Assembly: GCA_963781785.1 (NCBI GenBank)
Contig: CAWAHD010000005.1
Location: forward strand, 3,410,001-3,474,000
Origin: CAWAHD01 sp963781785
GTDB taxonomy: Bacteria; Planctomycetota; Planctomycetia; Isosphaerales; Isosphaeraceae
DNA: 64,000 bases
Direction: 5' to 3'
The notes below the pieces were generated by a model. It was not told where the DNA came from, searched no databases, and saw only the letters and a list, made by a program, of their open reading frames with translations. The translations under genes and the position numbers were made by a program. Below, one piece after another: positions 20,571-30,061 of the stretch (position 1 is its first letter; every line of letters begins with the position of its first letter).

Positions 20571-21365
20571 ATGTCAGGGTTGGCAGTGGCGGAATTCGAA
20601 GGTGTCGGCATGTCCTACCCGACTGGCTTTGGGGGACGAAGCCGAAGATTGGCTGTGGAACAGATTTCGCTCCGCATCAATCCGGCGGAGGTGTTCGCCT
20701 TGCTCGGGCCGAATCGGGCTGGGAAAACCACGCTGGTCAAGATTCTCCTGTCGCTGTGCAGCCCAACGGCGGGGCGGGGACTGCGGTTTCAGCGACCGCT
20801 GGCCGAGCGGCAGACCCTGGCCCGTGTCGGCTACGTGCATGAGAACCCCGCCTTTCCTCGTTATCTCAGTGCCCCGGCGCTCTTGGAATATTACGGGGCC
20901 CTGACGCTCTTGACGGAGTCCGTGGTGCGCCACCGAGCCGCCGTGCTGCTGGACATGGTGGGGCTCGCCGACCGCGGTCACGAACCGATTTCGTGTTTCA
21001 GCAAGGGCATGGTCCAACGACTCGCCATCGCCCAGGCGTTGTTGAACGATCCCGAGCTCCTTGTGCTTGATGAGCCGAGTGAGGGGCTGGACCTGGCGGG
21101 CCGACGGCTGATACGCGACGTCATCGCCGAGCGCCGGCGGCGCGGTTTCACGGTCCTCTTGGTCTCCCACTTGGTCGGTGATGTGGAACAGGTTTGCGAC
21201 CGCGTGGGCGTGCTCGTGGGCGGACATCTGGTCTACTCCGGGACAGTGGCCGACCTGGCTCGAGATCCCAGGACGGGGGGCCCGTGTCCGGTCGAACAGG
21301 CGTTGGATCGACTTTACTTCCCGTCGCCGATCCCCTCGGCGGCCGAGGTAAAACAATGTGAGTAA
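20571..21365 (+). CDS. ABC transporter ATPase (cassette 1)
   Basis: 264 residues with Walker A GPNRAGKTT (Arg in place of the usual Gly), a Q-loop region YVHENPAFPRYLSA, degenerate signature CFSKGMVQRLAIAQAL, Walker B LLVLDEPSEGLD and the switch His in VSHLVGDVEQVCD. The SKGM signature is common in ABC-2 export systems. The ATG at 20571 follows GGGAGA and is 38 bp behind the TadG-vWA gene. Directly followed by its permease. The same unusual Walker A occurs in the mirrored ATPase, indicating common descent. Confidence 0.9.
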   Translation: MSGLAVAEFEGVGMSYPTGFGGRSRRLAVEQISLRINPAEVFALLGPNRAGKTTLVKILLSLCSPTAGRGLRFQRPLAERQTLARVGYVHENPAFPRYLSAPALLEYYGALTLLTESVVRHRAAVLLDMVGLADRGHEPISCFSKGMVQRLAIAQALLNDPELLVLDEPSEGLDLAGRRLIRDVIAERRRRGFTVLLVSHLVGDVEQVCDRVGVLVGGHLVYSGTVADLARDPRTGGPCPVEQALDRLYFPSPIPSAAEVKQCE

Positions 21366-21373
21366 TCGATGAC

Positions 21374-22327
21374 ATGTATATGAGTTATCGGGCAGTCGTC
21401 GATCCGTGCCGTTGGCTGATCCGGGACACGTTTCGCCAATCCCGGGCGAACTCCGTGTTCTGGGTCATGCTGGCAGCCAGCGCCTTGGTGATCATCTTTT
21501 GCCTGAGCGTGAACATCGAGGGAGGGGAGCCGCTGCGGCCGGTCGATGATCTCGCAGTGCGCCCGCCCCACGGTCAGATGTCGCTGGCCTTTGGCGCCTG
21601 GCGCATTCCGCTGTTCCGCGACGGTGAGGCGCAAGTTCATTTCGTGCTCATGTTGCTTGCGGAGTGGATCGCCGGTGCCGGCGGCACGCTCTTGGCCCTG
21701 GTGTGGACAGCGGGGTTCATGCCGGAGTTTCTTCAGCCCGCCAATGCCACGGTCCTCCTGTCCAAGCCAATTCCGCGCTGGGTCTTGCTCATGGGCAAGT
21801 ATCTGGGCGTTTTGGCCTTCGCTGGCTTTCAGGTCTCAGTCTTCATCGTTGGCACCTGGCTCGCTCTTGGCCTGAGCACAGGGTTCTGGGTCAATAGCTA
21901 TCTCTGGGGCATTCCGCTGCTGCTCTTGCAGTTCGCGGCCATTTATGGCTTTTCGGTGTTCCTGGCGGTATGCACACGCAGCATTCTGGCCTGCGTCGTG
22001 GGCTCGGTCGCGTTCTGGTTTCTTTGCTGGGGGATGAATTACGGCAGGCATTGCCTGCTGGCCCTGGAATCCGACATGCCCCCCTTGCACCCGGTTCTTC
22101 GCGGGTTGGCCGAAGCGGGTTACTGGATTTTGCCCAAGCCCGTGGACCTGGGCATGATGCTGCACCGGGTCCTGGATGCAGCCGATTCCTTCCGTCCCTT
22201 GTCCGAACTCCAAAAAGTGCAGGAACTGGGTGCGTTCTGTCCGGAACTTTCCTTGGTGACCTCGCTCGTGTTCGCCATTGTCATGATCGTCGTTGCCGCC
22301 CGGCAGTTATCTGCCACGGCCTACTAG
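21374..22327 (+). CDS. ABC-2-type permease (cassette 1)
   Basis: 317 residues with about six membrane helices; one long extracytoplasmic loop follows the first helix (VFWVMLAASALVIIFCLSVNI). Shared blocks with the mirrored permease include TLLALVWTAGFMPEFLQPA, GKYLGVLAFAGFQ, YLWGIPLLLLQFA and the C-terminal LPKPVDLG. Starts 9 bp after the ATPase, so the two form one transporter. Substrate unknown; linkage to TadE/TadG suggests export or maturation of the vWA protein or a ligand (inference). Confidence 0.85.
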   Translation: MYMSYRAVVDPCRWLIRDTFRQSRANSVFWVMLAASALVIIFCLSVNIEGGEPLRPVDDLAVRPPHGQMSLAFGAWRIPLFRDGEAQVHFVLMLLAEWIAGAGGTLLALVWTAGFMPEFLQPANATVLLSKPIPRWVLLMGKYLGVLAFAGFQVSVFIVGTWLALGLSTGFWVNSYLWGIPLLLLQFAAIYGFSVFLAVCTRSILACVVGSVAFWFLCWGMNYGRHCLLALESDMPPLHPVLRGLAEAGYWILPKPVDLGMMLHRVLDAADSFRPLSELQKVQELGAFCPELSLVTSLVFAIVMIVVAARQLSATAY

Positions 22328-22472
22328 CTCCAAGGAGCGGAATGACCGGGAGGACGGGCCGATCAAGCCGGCACCCTTTGGAGACGCGTGCCCAAATCGA
22401 TGACGGGGGCCGTGTCCTCGTACCAGGATCGCTGTGCCCTAGACCATTCGCTCCTGACCTTGTTCCCCCCCG

Positions 22473-23525
22473 TCAATAATCCTGCGCATTGAACTCGTAG
22501 GTGGCCAGTGCCAGCAACGCGACCCCGAGCGCCAGCGAAGAGAGAATCGAGAGAAGCGGCGAAAAGGCTTGCCCGGATTCGAGCAGTTGGAAGACCAGCG
22601 GCTTTTCGAAATGATGTTCCGCGTTCAAGGCGTTGAATACGATCAGTCCCAGGTCAACGGGTTTGGGGAACACCCAGTACGCCACTTCGGCCAGGCCGCG
22701 CGTGCCGGCGGGCAAATACTGGGATTCCAGCACGCCGCGGGCCATCACGCAGCCGTGATTGATCGCCCAGGCCAGAAGCCAGAAGAGCACCGATCCGAAG
22801 ACGCACGCGACCGTGCTGCGCGTGATCACCGCGAGCAGGACCGAGAAGCTGTAAAAGACCGCGAATTGAAGCAACAGCAGGGGAATACACCACAAGTACG
22901 TCATGTTCCAGACATGGGTGCGCACGCCCAGCGCGAGCCACGTCGAGACGACGAAGAGCACCACCTGGAACCCCACGAACGTCAATACGCCGAAGTACTT
23001 GCCGACCAGCAGTTGCCAGCGTGCAAAAGGCTTGGCAAGCAGCACTGACGCGGCGCTCGGCTCCAGAAAAGCCGGGAGGAACCCCGCGGTCCACACGAGG
23101 GCCAGGAGCAGTCCCAGCGTGCCGGCGAAACCGCCGCCCAGGAGCAACTCGAGGAACTGGACGGCGTCAACCCGCTCCCGGCTGACCGGAAAGGAAACGG
23201 CACCGAATCCCAGGGTCATCCGGCCGCTGACGGTATCGATTCCCTCGCGCCGAGCCACGTCAGGATCGGTTTTCAGGGTACGCCCGCCCGTTTGATTGGC
23301 TGCCGCCTTCGAGAGAGCCTGGGCAGGCAACGGCTGCGGCAGGAACAGAACCGGCTCGTCGTCGTCATGGAGCGAAATGTCTCCCGACACGTTCACGCTC
23401 AGGCAAAGCAGCACGCAGACCGCCGTCACCGCCAGCATCATCCAGCAGATCCCGGATGCATTGGCTTGCCGGAACGTGTCCTGGATGAGTTGCTTGACCG
23501 CGACGAGGTTGGTCCGCGGGTTCAT
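22473..23525 (-). CDS. ABC-2-type permease (cassette 2)
   Basis: 350 residues beginning MNPRTNLVAVKQLIQDTFRQ, with a first membrane helix (CWMMLAVTAVCVLLCLSVNV), a loop of about 90 residues and five further helices. Convergent with the cassette 1 permease and homologous to it. It is much closer to the truncated copy at 14244-15185 than to its convergent partner. The gene lies 12 bp behind its ATPase. Confidence 0.85.
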   Translation of the reverse strand: MNPRTNLVAVKQLIQDTFRQANASGICWMMLAVTAVCVLLCLSVNVSGDISLHDDDEPVLFLPQPLPAQALSKAAANQTGGRTLKTDPDVARREGIDTVSGRMTLGFGAVSFPVSRERVDAVQFLELLLGGGFAGTLGLLLALVWTAGFLPAFLEPSAASVLLAKPFARWQLLVGKYFGVLTFVGFQVVLFVVSTWLALGVRTHVWNMTYLWCIPLLLLQFAVFYSFSVLLAVITRSTVACVFGSVLFWLLAWAINHGCVMARGVLESQYLPAGTRGLAEVAYWVFPKPVDLGLIVFNALNAEHHFEKPLVFQLLESGQAFSPLLSILSSLALGVALLALATYEFNAQDY

Positions 23526-23537
23526 GGCGTCCTCCCG

Positions 23538-24290
23538 TCAAGAGCCATAGATCGACCGCAGGGCCGCTTCCAGGGACCGCTCGAGGCCCGTGCGCGGATC
23601 TCGGAGCAGAGAACCCAGGGAACCGAGATAGGCGAGACGTCCCTCGACGAGCACGGCCAGCCGATCGCAGACTTGCGTCACCTCGCCGAGGGCGTGCGAC
23701 ACAAAAAGTACGGTCTTTCCGGCGCGGCGCTCCTGAGCGACAATCTCCTGGAGCGTCTGCCGCGCGCTCAGGTCGAGCCCTTCCACCGGCTCGTCGAGGA
23801 CGAGCAGATCCGGGTCTGCAAGGACACACTGGGCCAGCGCGAGCCGCTGAACCATTCCCTTGCTGAACCGGGCGATCGGCTCATGGGCACGGTCGGCCAG
23901 GCCCACGCGATCGAGCAACTCGGGCACGCGCGTGCGCAAGACCGAGGCGTGCATCCCGGACAGGCTGCCGTAGAACTCCAGAAGCCCGACGGCGCTCAGG
24001 TACCGGGGAAACGCCTGGTTCTCGTGCATGTAGCCGACCCGGCTGAGGGTGCTTCGCTCCGAGAGCGGGCGCCCCAGCCGCAGGGCGCGGCCTCCGCTTT
24101 TGCGGCACAGGCCCAGGAGGATCTTGAGCAGGGTCGTCTTGCCGGCCCGGTTGGGGCCCAAAAGCGCGAACACCTCGCCCGGCTCGATCCGGAAGCTGAC
24201 CCCTTTCAATGCCTCGACCGACCGGCCGGGAAAGAGCGGTGCCCGGTACGTCTTGGAAACATCGACGAATTCGGCGACTGCGTTCGGCAT
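23538..24290 (-). CDS. ABC transporter ATPase (cassette 2)
   Basis: 250 residues: Walker A GPNRAGKTTLLK, YMHENQAFPRYLSA, signature RFSKGMVQRLALAQCVL, Walker B LLVLDEPVEGLD, switch His in FVSHALGEVTQVCD. Parallel to the plus-strand ATPase throughout. Its ATG at 24290 lies just past the stop of the TadG-vWA gene (24293), so the two are probably translationally coupled. Confidence 0.9.
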   Translation of the reverse strand: MPNAVAEFVDVSKTYRAPLFPGRSVEALKGVSFRIEPGEVFALLGPNRAGKTTLLKILLGLCRKSGGRALRLGRPLSERSTLSRVGYMHENQAFPRYLSAVGLLEFYGSLSGMHASVLRTRVPELLDRVGLADRAHEPIARFSKGMVQRLALAQCVLADPDLLVLDEPVEGLDLSARQTLQEIVAQERRAGKTVLFVSHALGEVTQVCDRLAVLVEGRLAYLGSLGSLLRDPRTGLERSLEAALRSIYGS

Positions 24291-24292
24291 GG

Positions 24293-27217
24293 CTATTTCG
24301 TGAGGGCGATCTGCACGCCGTTTTCCAGGATCTGTGTGAACGTGTCGATCATGTTTGTCGACATCTGCGAATCCGTCCCCGTGATGATCTGATTCGACGG
24401 CAACGCCGTGGATGCACTCGACTGCGTGCCCGCGTAGTATTGCATCGTTTGCAAGGTCGTCTTCGCCGAGCTGGCGTTGGTTCCTTGAAAGACGGGTCCG
24501 AAGCCGACCGCGTAGAGCCGGAACGGATTCCTCGACGTGCCGTAAGTGCTCGACAGGCTCGAGACCAGGGAATTAACCTGGTTCAGGACCGTCGAGTTGT
24601 TGATCGTCGTCGCGGTGATCGACGGGTATTCGCTGCCGGAAGGGTTATTCATATTATATCGGATCTTGTAATAACTGTAACTGCCGGCGTTTACCAGATT
24701 GGCGGTCGCCGAGCAATTCGGCAGGCCATCGGTTTCGAAGATGATGACCTTCTGGGCTCCCTTGCGTCCCAGCCCTCCCGCCATCCCACTCGGGAAAGTG
24801 ATGGGGGACGACGTGGCGAATGTCCTCAAGGTCGTATCGGTTGACGGCGTCACCGCAAACTGGTTGTAGCACAGCATGAGCGCCATGGCGAACGAGGTAT
24901 CGCCGTCGGGGCGCGGAGTGTCCGTGAAATCCGACGAGGGGATTGAACCCGTGGCGGGGTCGGCGGTGTAAGGTGTGATCTCGGTATTATTGGCCGAACC
25001 GTCGGCATTGATGGTGCCGAATGGGAACAAGAGGGCGGCCGTCGCGTAGTTGTAGTTCGTACTCAGCGGGCTGCGCACGCTATTGAAGCGCCCGGTGCCC
25101 GTCGCCGAGGGACGCGGCCAGCTATAGGGCACAACGGTGACCCAATCGTTGGGGTGCTCGGTTTGCATCGTGTTGACAGCCGCGATGTAGGCCTCTTTGG
25201 CCGTATACGTCGGCGCTTCGTAGCTGTCGCCTGACTCCATGAAGTAGTAATTGTTGACGTTACTCTCCATATTATAGTTTTGCATATAGTCGACCATGGC
25301 CATCGGACCGAACCAGTATCGCAGCATGGGCCGCTGTGGGTTATCGGTGTAGCCCATGTACGGCAATCGCGACGCGTTCGGCGTGCTGGTGCTCTCCGTA
25401 CCCCAGGTGAAATCGCTGCCGTATCCGGCCATGCCGCTGATGTCCGTGTACGATCCCGACGACGTTTGCCTGAAGCCGAGCACGTAGTCGATGACTTCCT
25501 GCCAGAACCGCTGGTCGGTGCTGCCGTAGCTGGGCCAGCTCCCGGTGAGCGACGTCGGGATCGATCCGTAGTACTTGATGCGGCCCGCCCGAAGCTGTGT
25601 GGGAAAGGGGTTCGGAGACTGCGCGATCCAACTGAGGATCGCGCTGTAGTTGATCGTGTAAGTCGAGCTCGAGGGCACGTTCAATTCGCCGGAACTGTTG
25701 AACAGAACCGTATTGTCGGTCGTGCCGAAGAAGCGGGACCGCCAATCCGCCGAAAACGCACCATTGCTGCTCCCCGCCGGGTACGCTCGGTTGAACAGCC
25801 GGCAAACGGCGTAATAGATCGGCGCCTGGTTGCTCGTGTTCGGGACGAACTTGCTGGTCGTGGTGTAGGGGCCGCCGCTGGTTGTGCTTCCCTTCAACCA
25901 GTTTTGCAGGTTGGCCAGGCCGGTCGTCGTCCCCTGGCCCAGCCACGTGCTCCAGTTGCTGGCGATCGTGTTCTGGTCGGTGGTACTGGTAATCCCCAGG
26001 TCGCTCAGGTAAGTCTTGAGCGTCGTGGTGTTGGTGATCGACCCGTTGCGCGGATCGGGCGGCCAGAGGAAAAACGTCTTGCCGTAATAACCCGGCCCTT
26101 GGGTGTAACTGTTGAATTGAACCGATGAGGCGCTGTAATCCGCCTGGGTCCAGACTGCGGGGACGCCGCCGCTCCCCGATGTGTCGGGTTTGCCGGCGGA
26201 ATAGGCCGAGTATCCGTCCAGCTCCCAGAGGATGTTGGTCGTGCTGCTGCCCAGCACGTCCTTGACCGTGGTGGCATAGGTCGTGCTGCTTCCTGACTTG
26301 AAAAGCGGCACGTCTCCACCCGGCACCGACGTATAAGAGGTCGGAGGCAACAAGGGCGATCCTGAAGAATTCGCGGTCCAGGTGCTCCCTCCGTCGGAGC
26401 TGGTATACGAATCAAACGCCCGCACCAGGGTCGACGCGTACGCGGCGTTCTGAAAGAAGTTGTTCACGTATGTCTTGGTGTACGAGGAGTTCGCGGCCGT
26501 CGTGTTGCTCGGAGAGATCGTGTAACTATCATCGGCTGATGTTTGATTCGTCGACGGTCCTTGCATATCGGCGCTGCTCGACGAGTAATGGCCGAAAGTT
26601 GGGTACACGCTGTCGGGGTTGTTGGACGTGCGCGATGTCGTATAAAAGTCGAACCCCAGGCAGGTACCCATCCGCATCGAGCCGGAAAGGTCCAGTACCA
26701 GGGCGATGTCGCGCGGCCGGTGCACCGCCTGGGCTGTCGCCGTGACATTGGGAAGCAATTGCGCGTTCAAGACCTTGCTGAATGCCCCCGCCAAGCTGGT
26801 CGTGGTGACCGTCGCCGAGACCGCCGTCTCCGGCGATCCGCTCAGGGCCGGGAAATTCGTCCCGAACGACGACGTGGTCTGGTTGTAGTCGTACGAGCCG
26901 AAGGTGAGCGAAAGCTGCGACGACGTGAGGGACTGCCCCAGCACCGTGTTGTAGGTGATCACATTCTGAGCGTTGGTTGTGGCTGCACTCTGGTTGTAGT
27001 TGATGCTGGAGTTTCCATTCAAGGTGCGCATGGCAGTGAGGGCGGCAAGGTCCGCACTTTGCTGCACCTGCGTCTTGGCAATCGCCAGCATCCCCAGGTC
27101 AATCGCCAGTGCCAGAAATCCCACCATGACCACAATGACCAGTGCCATGATCGGCAGAATGATCCCTCGACGGAGAGCCGGCCGACGTTTGAGCGAGCGT
27201 GTGTGTCGCCACATCAT
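24293..27217 (-). CDS. TadG-like protein with von Willebrand A domain (cassette 2)
   Basis: 974 residues in one uninterrupted frame. The N-terminal TadG helix is RRGIILPIMALVIVVMVGFL continuing LAIAKTQVQQSADLAALTAMRTL. The vWA MIDAS is DLSGSM, with IIFETDGLPN later. Ser/Thr/Tyr-rich insertions of several hundred residues lie between. It ends ILENGVQIALTK, like the TILENG/TIMDDGI ends of this family. It lacks the GxGY beta-repeat insert of the plus-strand paralogue. ATG-ATG tandem start; GGGA upstream. Predicted surface-exposed, envelope-anchored adhesin or pilus-tip protein. Confidence 0.9.
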   Translation of the reverse strand: MMWRHTRSLKRRPALRRGIILPIMALVIVVMVGFLALAIDLGMLAIAKTQVQQSADLAALTAMRTLNGNSSINYNQSAATTNAQNVITYNTVLGQSLTSSQLSLTFGSYDYNQTTSSFGTNFPALSGSPETAVSATVTTTSLAGAFSKVLNAQLLPNVTATAQAVHRPRDIALVLDLSGSMRMGTCLGFDFYTTSRTSNNPDSVYPTFGHYSSSSADMQGPSTNQTSADDSYTISPSNTTAANSSYTKTYVNNFFQNAAYASTLVRAFDSYTSSDGGSTWTANSSGSPLLPPTSYTSVPGGDVPLFKSGSSTTYATTVKDVLGSSTTNILWELDGYSAYSAGKPDTSGSGGVPAVWTQADYSASSVQFNSYTQGPGYYGKTFFLWPPDPRNGSITNTTTLKTYLSDLGITSTTDQNTIASNWSTWLGQGTTTGLANLQNWLKGSTTSGGPYTTTSKFVPNTSNQAPIYYAVCRLFNRAYPAGSSNGAFSADWRSRFFGTTDNTVLFNSSGELNVPSSSTYTINYSAILSWIAQSPNPFPTQLRAGRIKYYGSIPTSLTGSWPSYGSTDQRFWQEVIDYVLGFRQTSSGSYTDISGMAGYGSDFTWGTESTSTPNASRLPYMGYTDNPQRPMLRYWFGPMAMVDYMQNYNMESNVNNYYFMESGDSYEAPTYTAKEAYIAAVNTMQTEHPNDWVTVVPYSWPRPSATGTGRFNSVRSPLSTNYNYATAALLFPFGTINADGSANNTEITPYTADPATGSIPSSDFTDTPRPDGDTSFAMALMLCYNQFAVTPSTDTTLRTFATSSPITFPSGMAGGLGRKGAQKVIIFETDGLPNCSATANLVNAGSYSYYKIRYNMNNPSGSEYPSITATTINNSTVLNQVNSLVSSLSSTYGTSRNPFRLYAVGFGPVFQGTNASSAKTTLQTMQYYAGTQSSASTALPSNQIITGTDSQMSTNMIDTFTQILENGVQIALTK

Positions 27218-27276
27218 TGCAAGTTCCCGGAATAAGCCGTCAGGTAGGTCAGGCTTTTCAGCCTGACGTCAGTCTG

Positions 27277-27726
27277 TTATACGCCGCCCTCGCACCGCAT
27301 GATGACCGAGCTGGTGATCGTAAAGTTTGTGGGCATGTGCACAAGTGGGATAATATTCATAAACTTGTATTTTCCGGACACCGACACCGTGAGCAGATCA
27401 CCCGCGGTCAGGCTGTTGACCGCGGTGGCGACGCCGTTATGAGTTCCGCTCACGGTCACGGTGAAGCTGCTGAAGCTCGTGGATTGCCCCGCCATGTAGT
27501 TGGTCACCGTCGTTTGAGTGCTCGTCGCTATCGTGGTGCTCGTGTTGTTGACGATGGCGTAGCGGCAGCCCTCTCTGGCAGCGTTGTTGAGCAGGTTCCA
27601 GTCCATGAAGAGCCGGGAAAACTCGAACACGCCAAAGACCAGGGACGTCGCCGCGATCATGACCAGCGCGGTTTCAACCGCTGCGGCGCCACGTCGGGAC
27701 CGATTGCGAAGCTTGGGGACAACCAT
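27277..27726 (-). CDS. TadE-family minor pseudopilin (cassette 2, second gene)
   Basis: 149 residues. Pseudopilin motif SRRGAAAVETALVMI and helix ending NLLNNAAREGCRYAIV, then a Thr/Ser-rich beta domain and ...VIMRCEGGV. GAGAGG lies shortly before the ATG. Equivalent in order and size to 17162-17638. It has two Cys (in the helix end and the C-terminus) that the plus-strand paralogue lacks. Confidence 0.85.
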   Translation of the reverse strand: MVVPKLRNRSRRGAAAVETALVMIAATSLVFGVFEFSRLFMDWNLLNNAAREGCRYAIVNNTSTTIATSTQTTVTNYMAGQSTSFSSFTVTVSGTHNGVATAVNSLTAGDLLTVSVSGKYKFMNIIPLVHMPTNFTITSSVIMRCEGGV

Positions 27727-27756
27727 GGTTCGTCCTCTCTGGGGCGCCGCACGAGA

Positions 27757-28344
27757 TTACTGGGCTGGGAGGTCCGGTGCGATCGAGAATGGGGTGTCGA
27801 TCAGCGATGTCCAGACCACAGTGACGCTGAGCCGGCTCAAGCCCCCGATCGGCAGCAATGAGCTCCATTTGATGCTGGAAAACGGAACCGAGAGACCGAT
27901 CTGGTACAGGTCGAGCTGGGTCATCCCCGTGGGGTCCGTGACGGCGGAATTGGTGACGTCGGTAAACGTCATCGTGAAAAGTTCCTTGTTGGCCGTGTTG
28001 TCCCAGCAGGTGTAGCCGTAGGTGTTCGCGGGCAACGTGATCACGGGAGAGATCATGCTGGTGGAATGACTGCTGGGGAAGGCCGTTTGTTCGGCGCCCT
28101 CTAGGTAGGTGAGAATGTTCGTCGCAACCGTCTGAAGGTTATCCTGCCCCAGGGACGCGTCACGCGCGCCTTCGCGTGCGGCATTCCAGAGCACCTGCTG
28201 CACTTCGGTGAAACGGCCAACCTCCCATAGCCCGAACAGGATCGTCACGAGAAGTGGCAAGCAACAGGCAAATTCCGCCGCAGCCAATCCGTTGCGCTGA
28301 GCCTTTCTATCCACCGATCTCCTCATCACGCGGCTTGCGAGCAT
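27757..28344 (-). CDS. TadE-family minor pseudopilin (cassette 2, first gene)
   Basis: 195 residues. QRNGLAAAEFACCLPLLVTI is the pseudopilin motif and helix, followed by VLWNAAREGARDASLGQ. The C-terminal LDLYQIGLSVPFSSIKW parallels LDQLQVTVTLPYSNVQL in the plus-strand TadE, showing position-by-position homology of the two cassettes. Starts are possible at 28344 or 28326. Confidence 0.85.
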   Translation of the reverse strand: MLASRVMRRSVDRKAQRNGLAAAEFACCLPLLVTILFGLWEVGRFTEVQQVLWNAAREGARDASLGQDNLQTVATNILTYLEGAEQTAFPSSHSTSMISPVITLPANTYGYTCWDNTANKELFTMTFTDVTNSAVTDPTGMTQLDLYQIGLSVPFSSIKWSSLLPIGGLSRLSVTVVWTSLIDTPFSIAPDLPAQ

Positions 28345-28379
28345 CGATATGATTCTCCGCCAGACACTCGAAACGACCT

Positions 28380-29111
28380 CTATTTGTATCCTAGCTCACG
28401 ATTGCACCTACCGTGCCAGCGTCCGCTGTGCTGGGCCGGCTGTGCGATTTTGGGATCGGTCCCGACCAGGGAGAGCGCGAAGGGACGCACCGACGAGGGT
28501 ACAAGGCTGGTGGCAAAGCTGGCCCGGGGCACGGCCTGGTCGGGCAGCATACCCATCAAGCACTCGGCCAGTCGGGCACGGTCACCGCTGAAGGCGAGCT
28601 GGACAGGCTGCCCCGACAGAAGCCGGTCCAGAACGGGCGTCGGCTTGGGCAAGCCCAGGTCGCAGGCACGGTCCGCCCAGGAGCCGGCGTCTCGACGGAT
28701 GTGCAACTGGGAGAGGCGAACGGGCTCGAGAACTTCCTTGGGGTTGAGCTGATACAGGAAAGACCCCAGCGCCATGGCATCGCGGTAGATCGCGAACGGC
28801 TGAAACCCGACCGACTCGAGGGCCTTGTGCTCGACAATCAAAAAGTGGGTGTAAAGCTGGTGACCGCCACGTCCGCTGTACTCGGGGGGGCCTGCGCAGG
28901 TGCGCGACAGGGCGAACCGGCCCCTGGGCATGGCATGGAAGTTCACGCTCGTGCGGTTATTCCCATCGACGATCAGGGCGCCGTGCGAAGGCGCCCACCG
29001 CGCCAAGGTCTGAGCGTCGGTCTCGTCGACGCCCCGGGACCGGGAGACCAGATGATAACCCCCCCGCCCTCGGCGGACCAGCGACGTGAAGATCGCCTGT
29101 TCGGCCCACAC
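28380..29111 (-). CDS. GTPase-associated protein (GAP1 N-terminal-like)
   Basis: 243 residues, GTG start. Begins WAEQAIFTSLVRRGRGGYHLVSRS and continues LARWAPSHGALI, FHAMPRGRFALSRTC, YSGRGGHQLYTHFLIV. This block pattern resembles the GAP1 N-terminal domain described for GTPase-centred conflict or signalling systems (Burroughs and Aravind); the assignment is from memory of the family. No catalytic residues are evident. It follows the GTPase gene by about 58 bp and is the last gene of the operon, matching the GTPase/GAP1 pairing. A frame starting at 29166 could add about 18 residues if a GT dinucleotide is missing. Confidence 0.55.
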   Translation of the reverse strand: MWAEQAIFTSLVRRGRGGYHLVSRSRGVDETDAQTLARWAPSHGALIVDGNNRTSVNFHAMPRGRFALSRTCAGPPEYSGRGGHQLYTHFLIVEHKALESVGFQPFAIYRDAMALGSFLYQLNPKEVLEPVRLSQLHIRRDAGSWADRACDLGLPKPTPVLDRLLSGQPVQLAFSGDRARLAECLMGMLPDQAVPRASFATSLVPSSVRPFALSLVGTDPKIAQPAQHSGRWHGRCNRELGYK

Positions 29112-29169
29112 ACCCAGTCTCCGAATCTGGAGCTTGCTTCCAGACGAGCTTCGAGCGAGATCTCATGGC

Positions 29170-30061
29170 TCAGCCGAGCGTCTTGACCATCCAGGCGAAG
29201 GGTTCGACGACTCCCCTGGGCTCGATCCGCAGAGGGATGAGCATTTCCTGACCAGAGCGGTCGACCAGGCGCCCCGTCGAACCGGCGACTCCCGAGAAGT
29301 AAAAGCTGAATCGCGCCAGCCGCGCCTGGCACTGGCCGTAGAGCTCCGCAACGTTGGCCCGCGCGAAAGCCCCGGGATCCCGGATCCACTCATCGCAAAG
29401 GTCCGTCTTCGTAAAGACGATGGCCACCGGAACGTCGATCTTGCGACTCTTCTTGCGTGGCTTGAGCGTGTCGAGATAGCTGATGAGCTGCATCGCGAAC
29501 AGCTCCTGAGCCTGGCCCGAGGCAATGACATCGATCACATCGACCAGGACCACCAGGCCCGCGCACCGGCCAATCGAGCGCGCGAATGGTCTTGTCGGAT
29601 CCGGGGTTCTCGAGCTCGGCCATCACGGCTTCGCCGGCGACGTCGGGGGTGACGATGTCATAGAGGGTTTTGCTCTTTGCCGCGCTGACCTCGCAATGCA
29701 CCCATTGCCAGCGGTCGGCCTCGACCGGCGTCTTCTCCGGGAACCGCTGGCGTTCCAGGGCCAGGATCAGGTTGCGGTGCAAGGTCAGCGTGAATGGGCT
29801 TTGTGCCACGCCCCGCAGCCCGCCCGCACCGCGCGCGAGCATGTCCAGGAGCATGCCGAGATAGACTGTCTTGCCGACTCCGGTAGGCCCCAGCACCCCG
29901 ACGAACCGAGGCGGCTGGACCCGGGCCCGGATCGATTCGATCACCTTGGCGGGCAAGAAGCACGTGTTGCAGGATTGACTCTCGTAGGCCTGTGCCCCGC
30001 AGAGCGGGCAAGGGAGGTAGCCGCCCAAGCGATTAAATTCATTCGGGTGCGTATATGTCAT
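29170..30061 (-). CDS. Zinc-ribbon GTPase of the DO-GTPase2 type (one frame break)
   Basis: About 297 residues. N-terminal zinc ribbon (CPLCG, then CNTCF), P-loop GPTGVGKT, switch-II-like DVAGE, and base-specificity motif FTKTD. The frame breaks at 29575-29585; adding one GC gives TIRARSIGRCAGLVVLVDVIDVI. The start ATG overlaps the stop of the FGE gene (ATGA). The organisation fits the zinc-ribbon double-GTPase-like family found with GAP1 proteins; the precise name is inferred. Likely a nucleotide-dependent switch acting downstream of the Che-like components in the same operon. Confidence 0.7.

Noticed and set aside
28413..29186. 257-residue plus-strand frame opposite the GAP1-like gene
   Set aside because: No motif and no ribosome site; the minus strand shows the conserved YSGRGG/QLYTH pattern and operon continuity.
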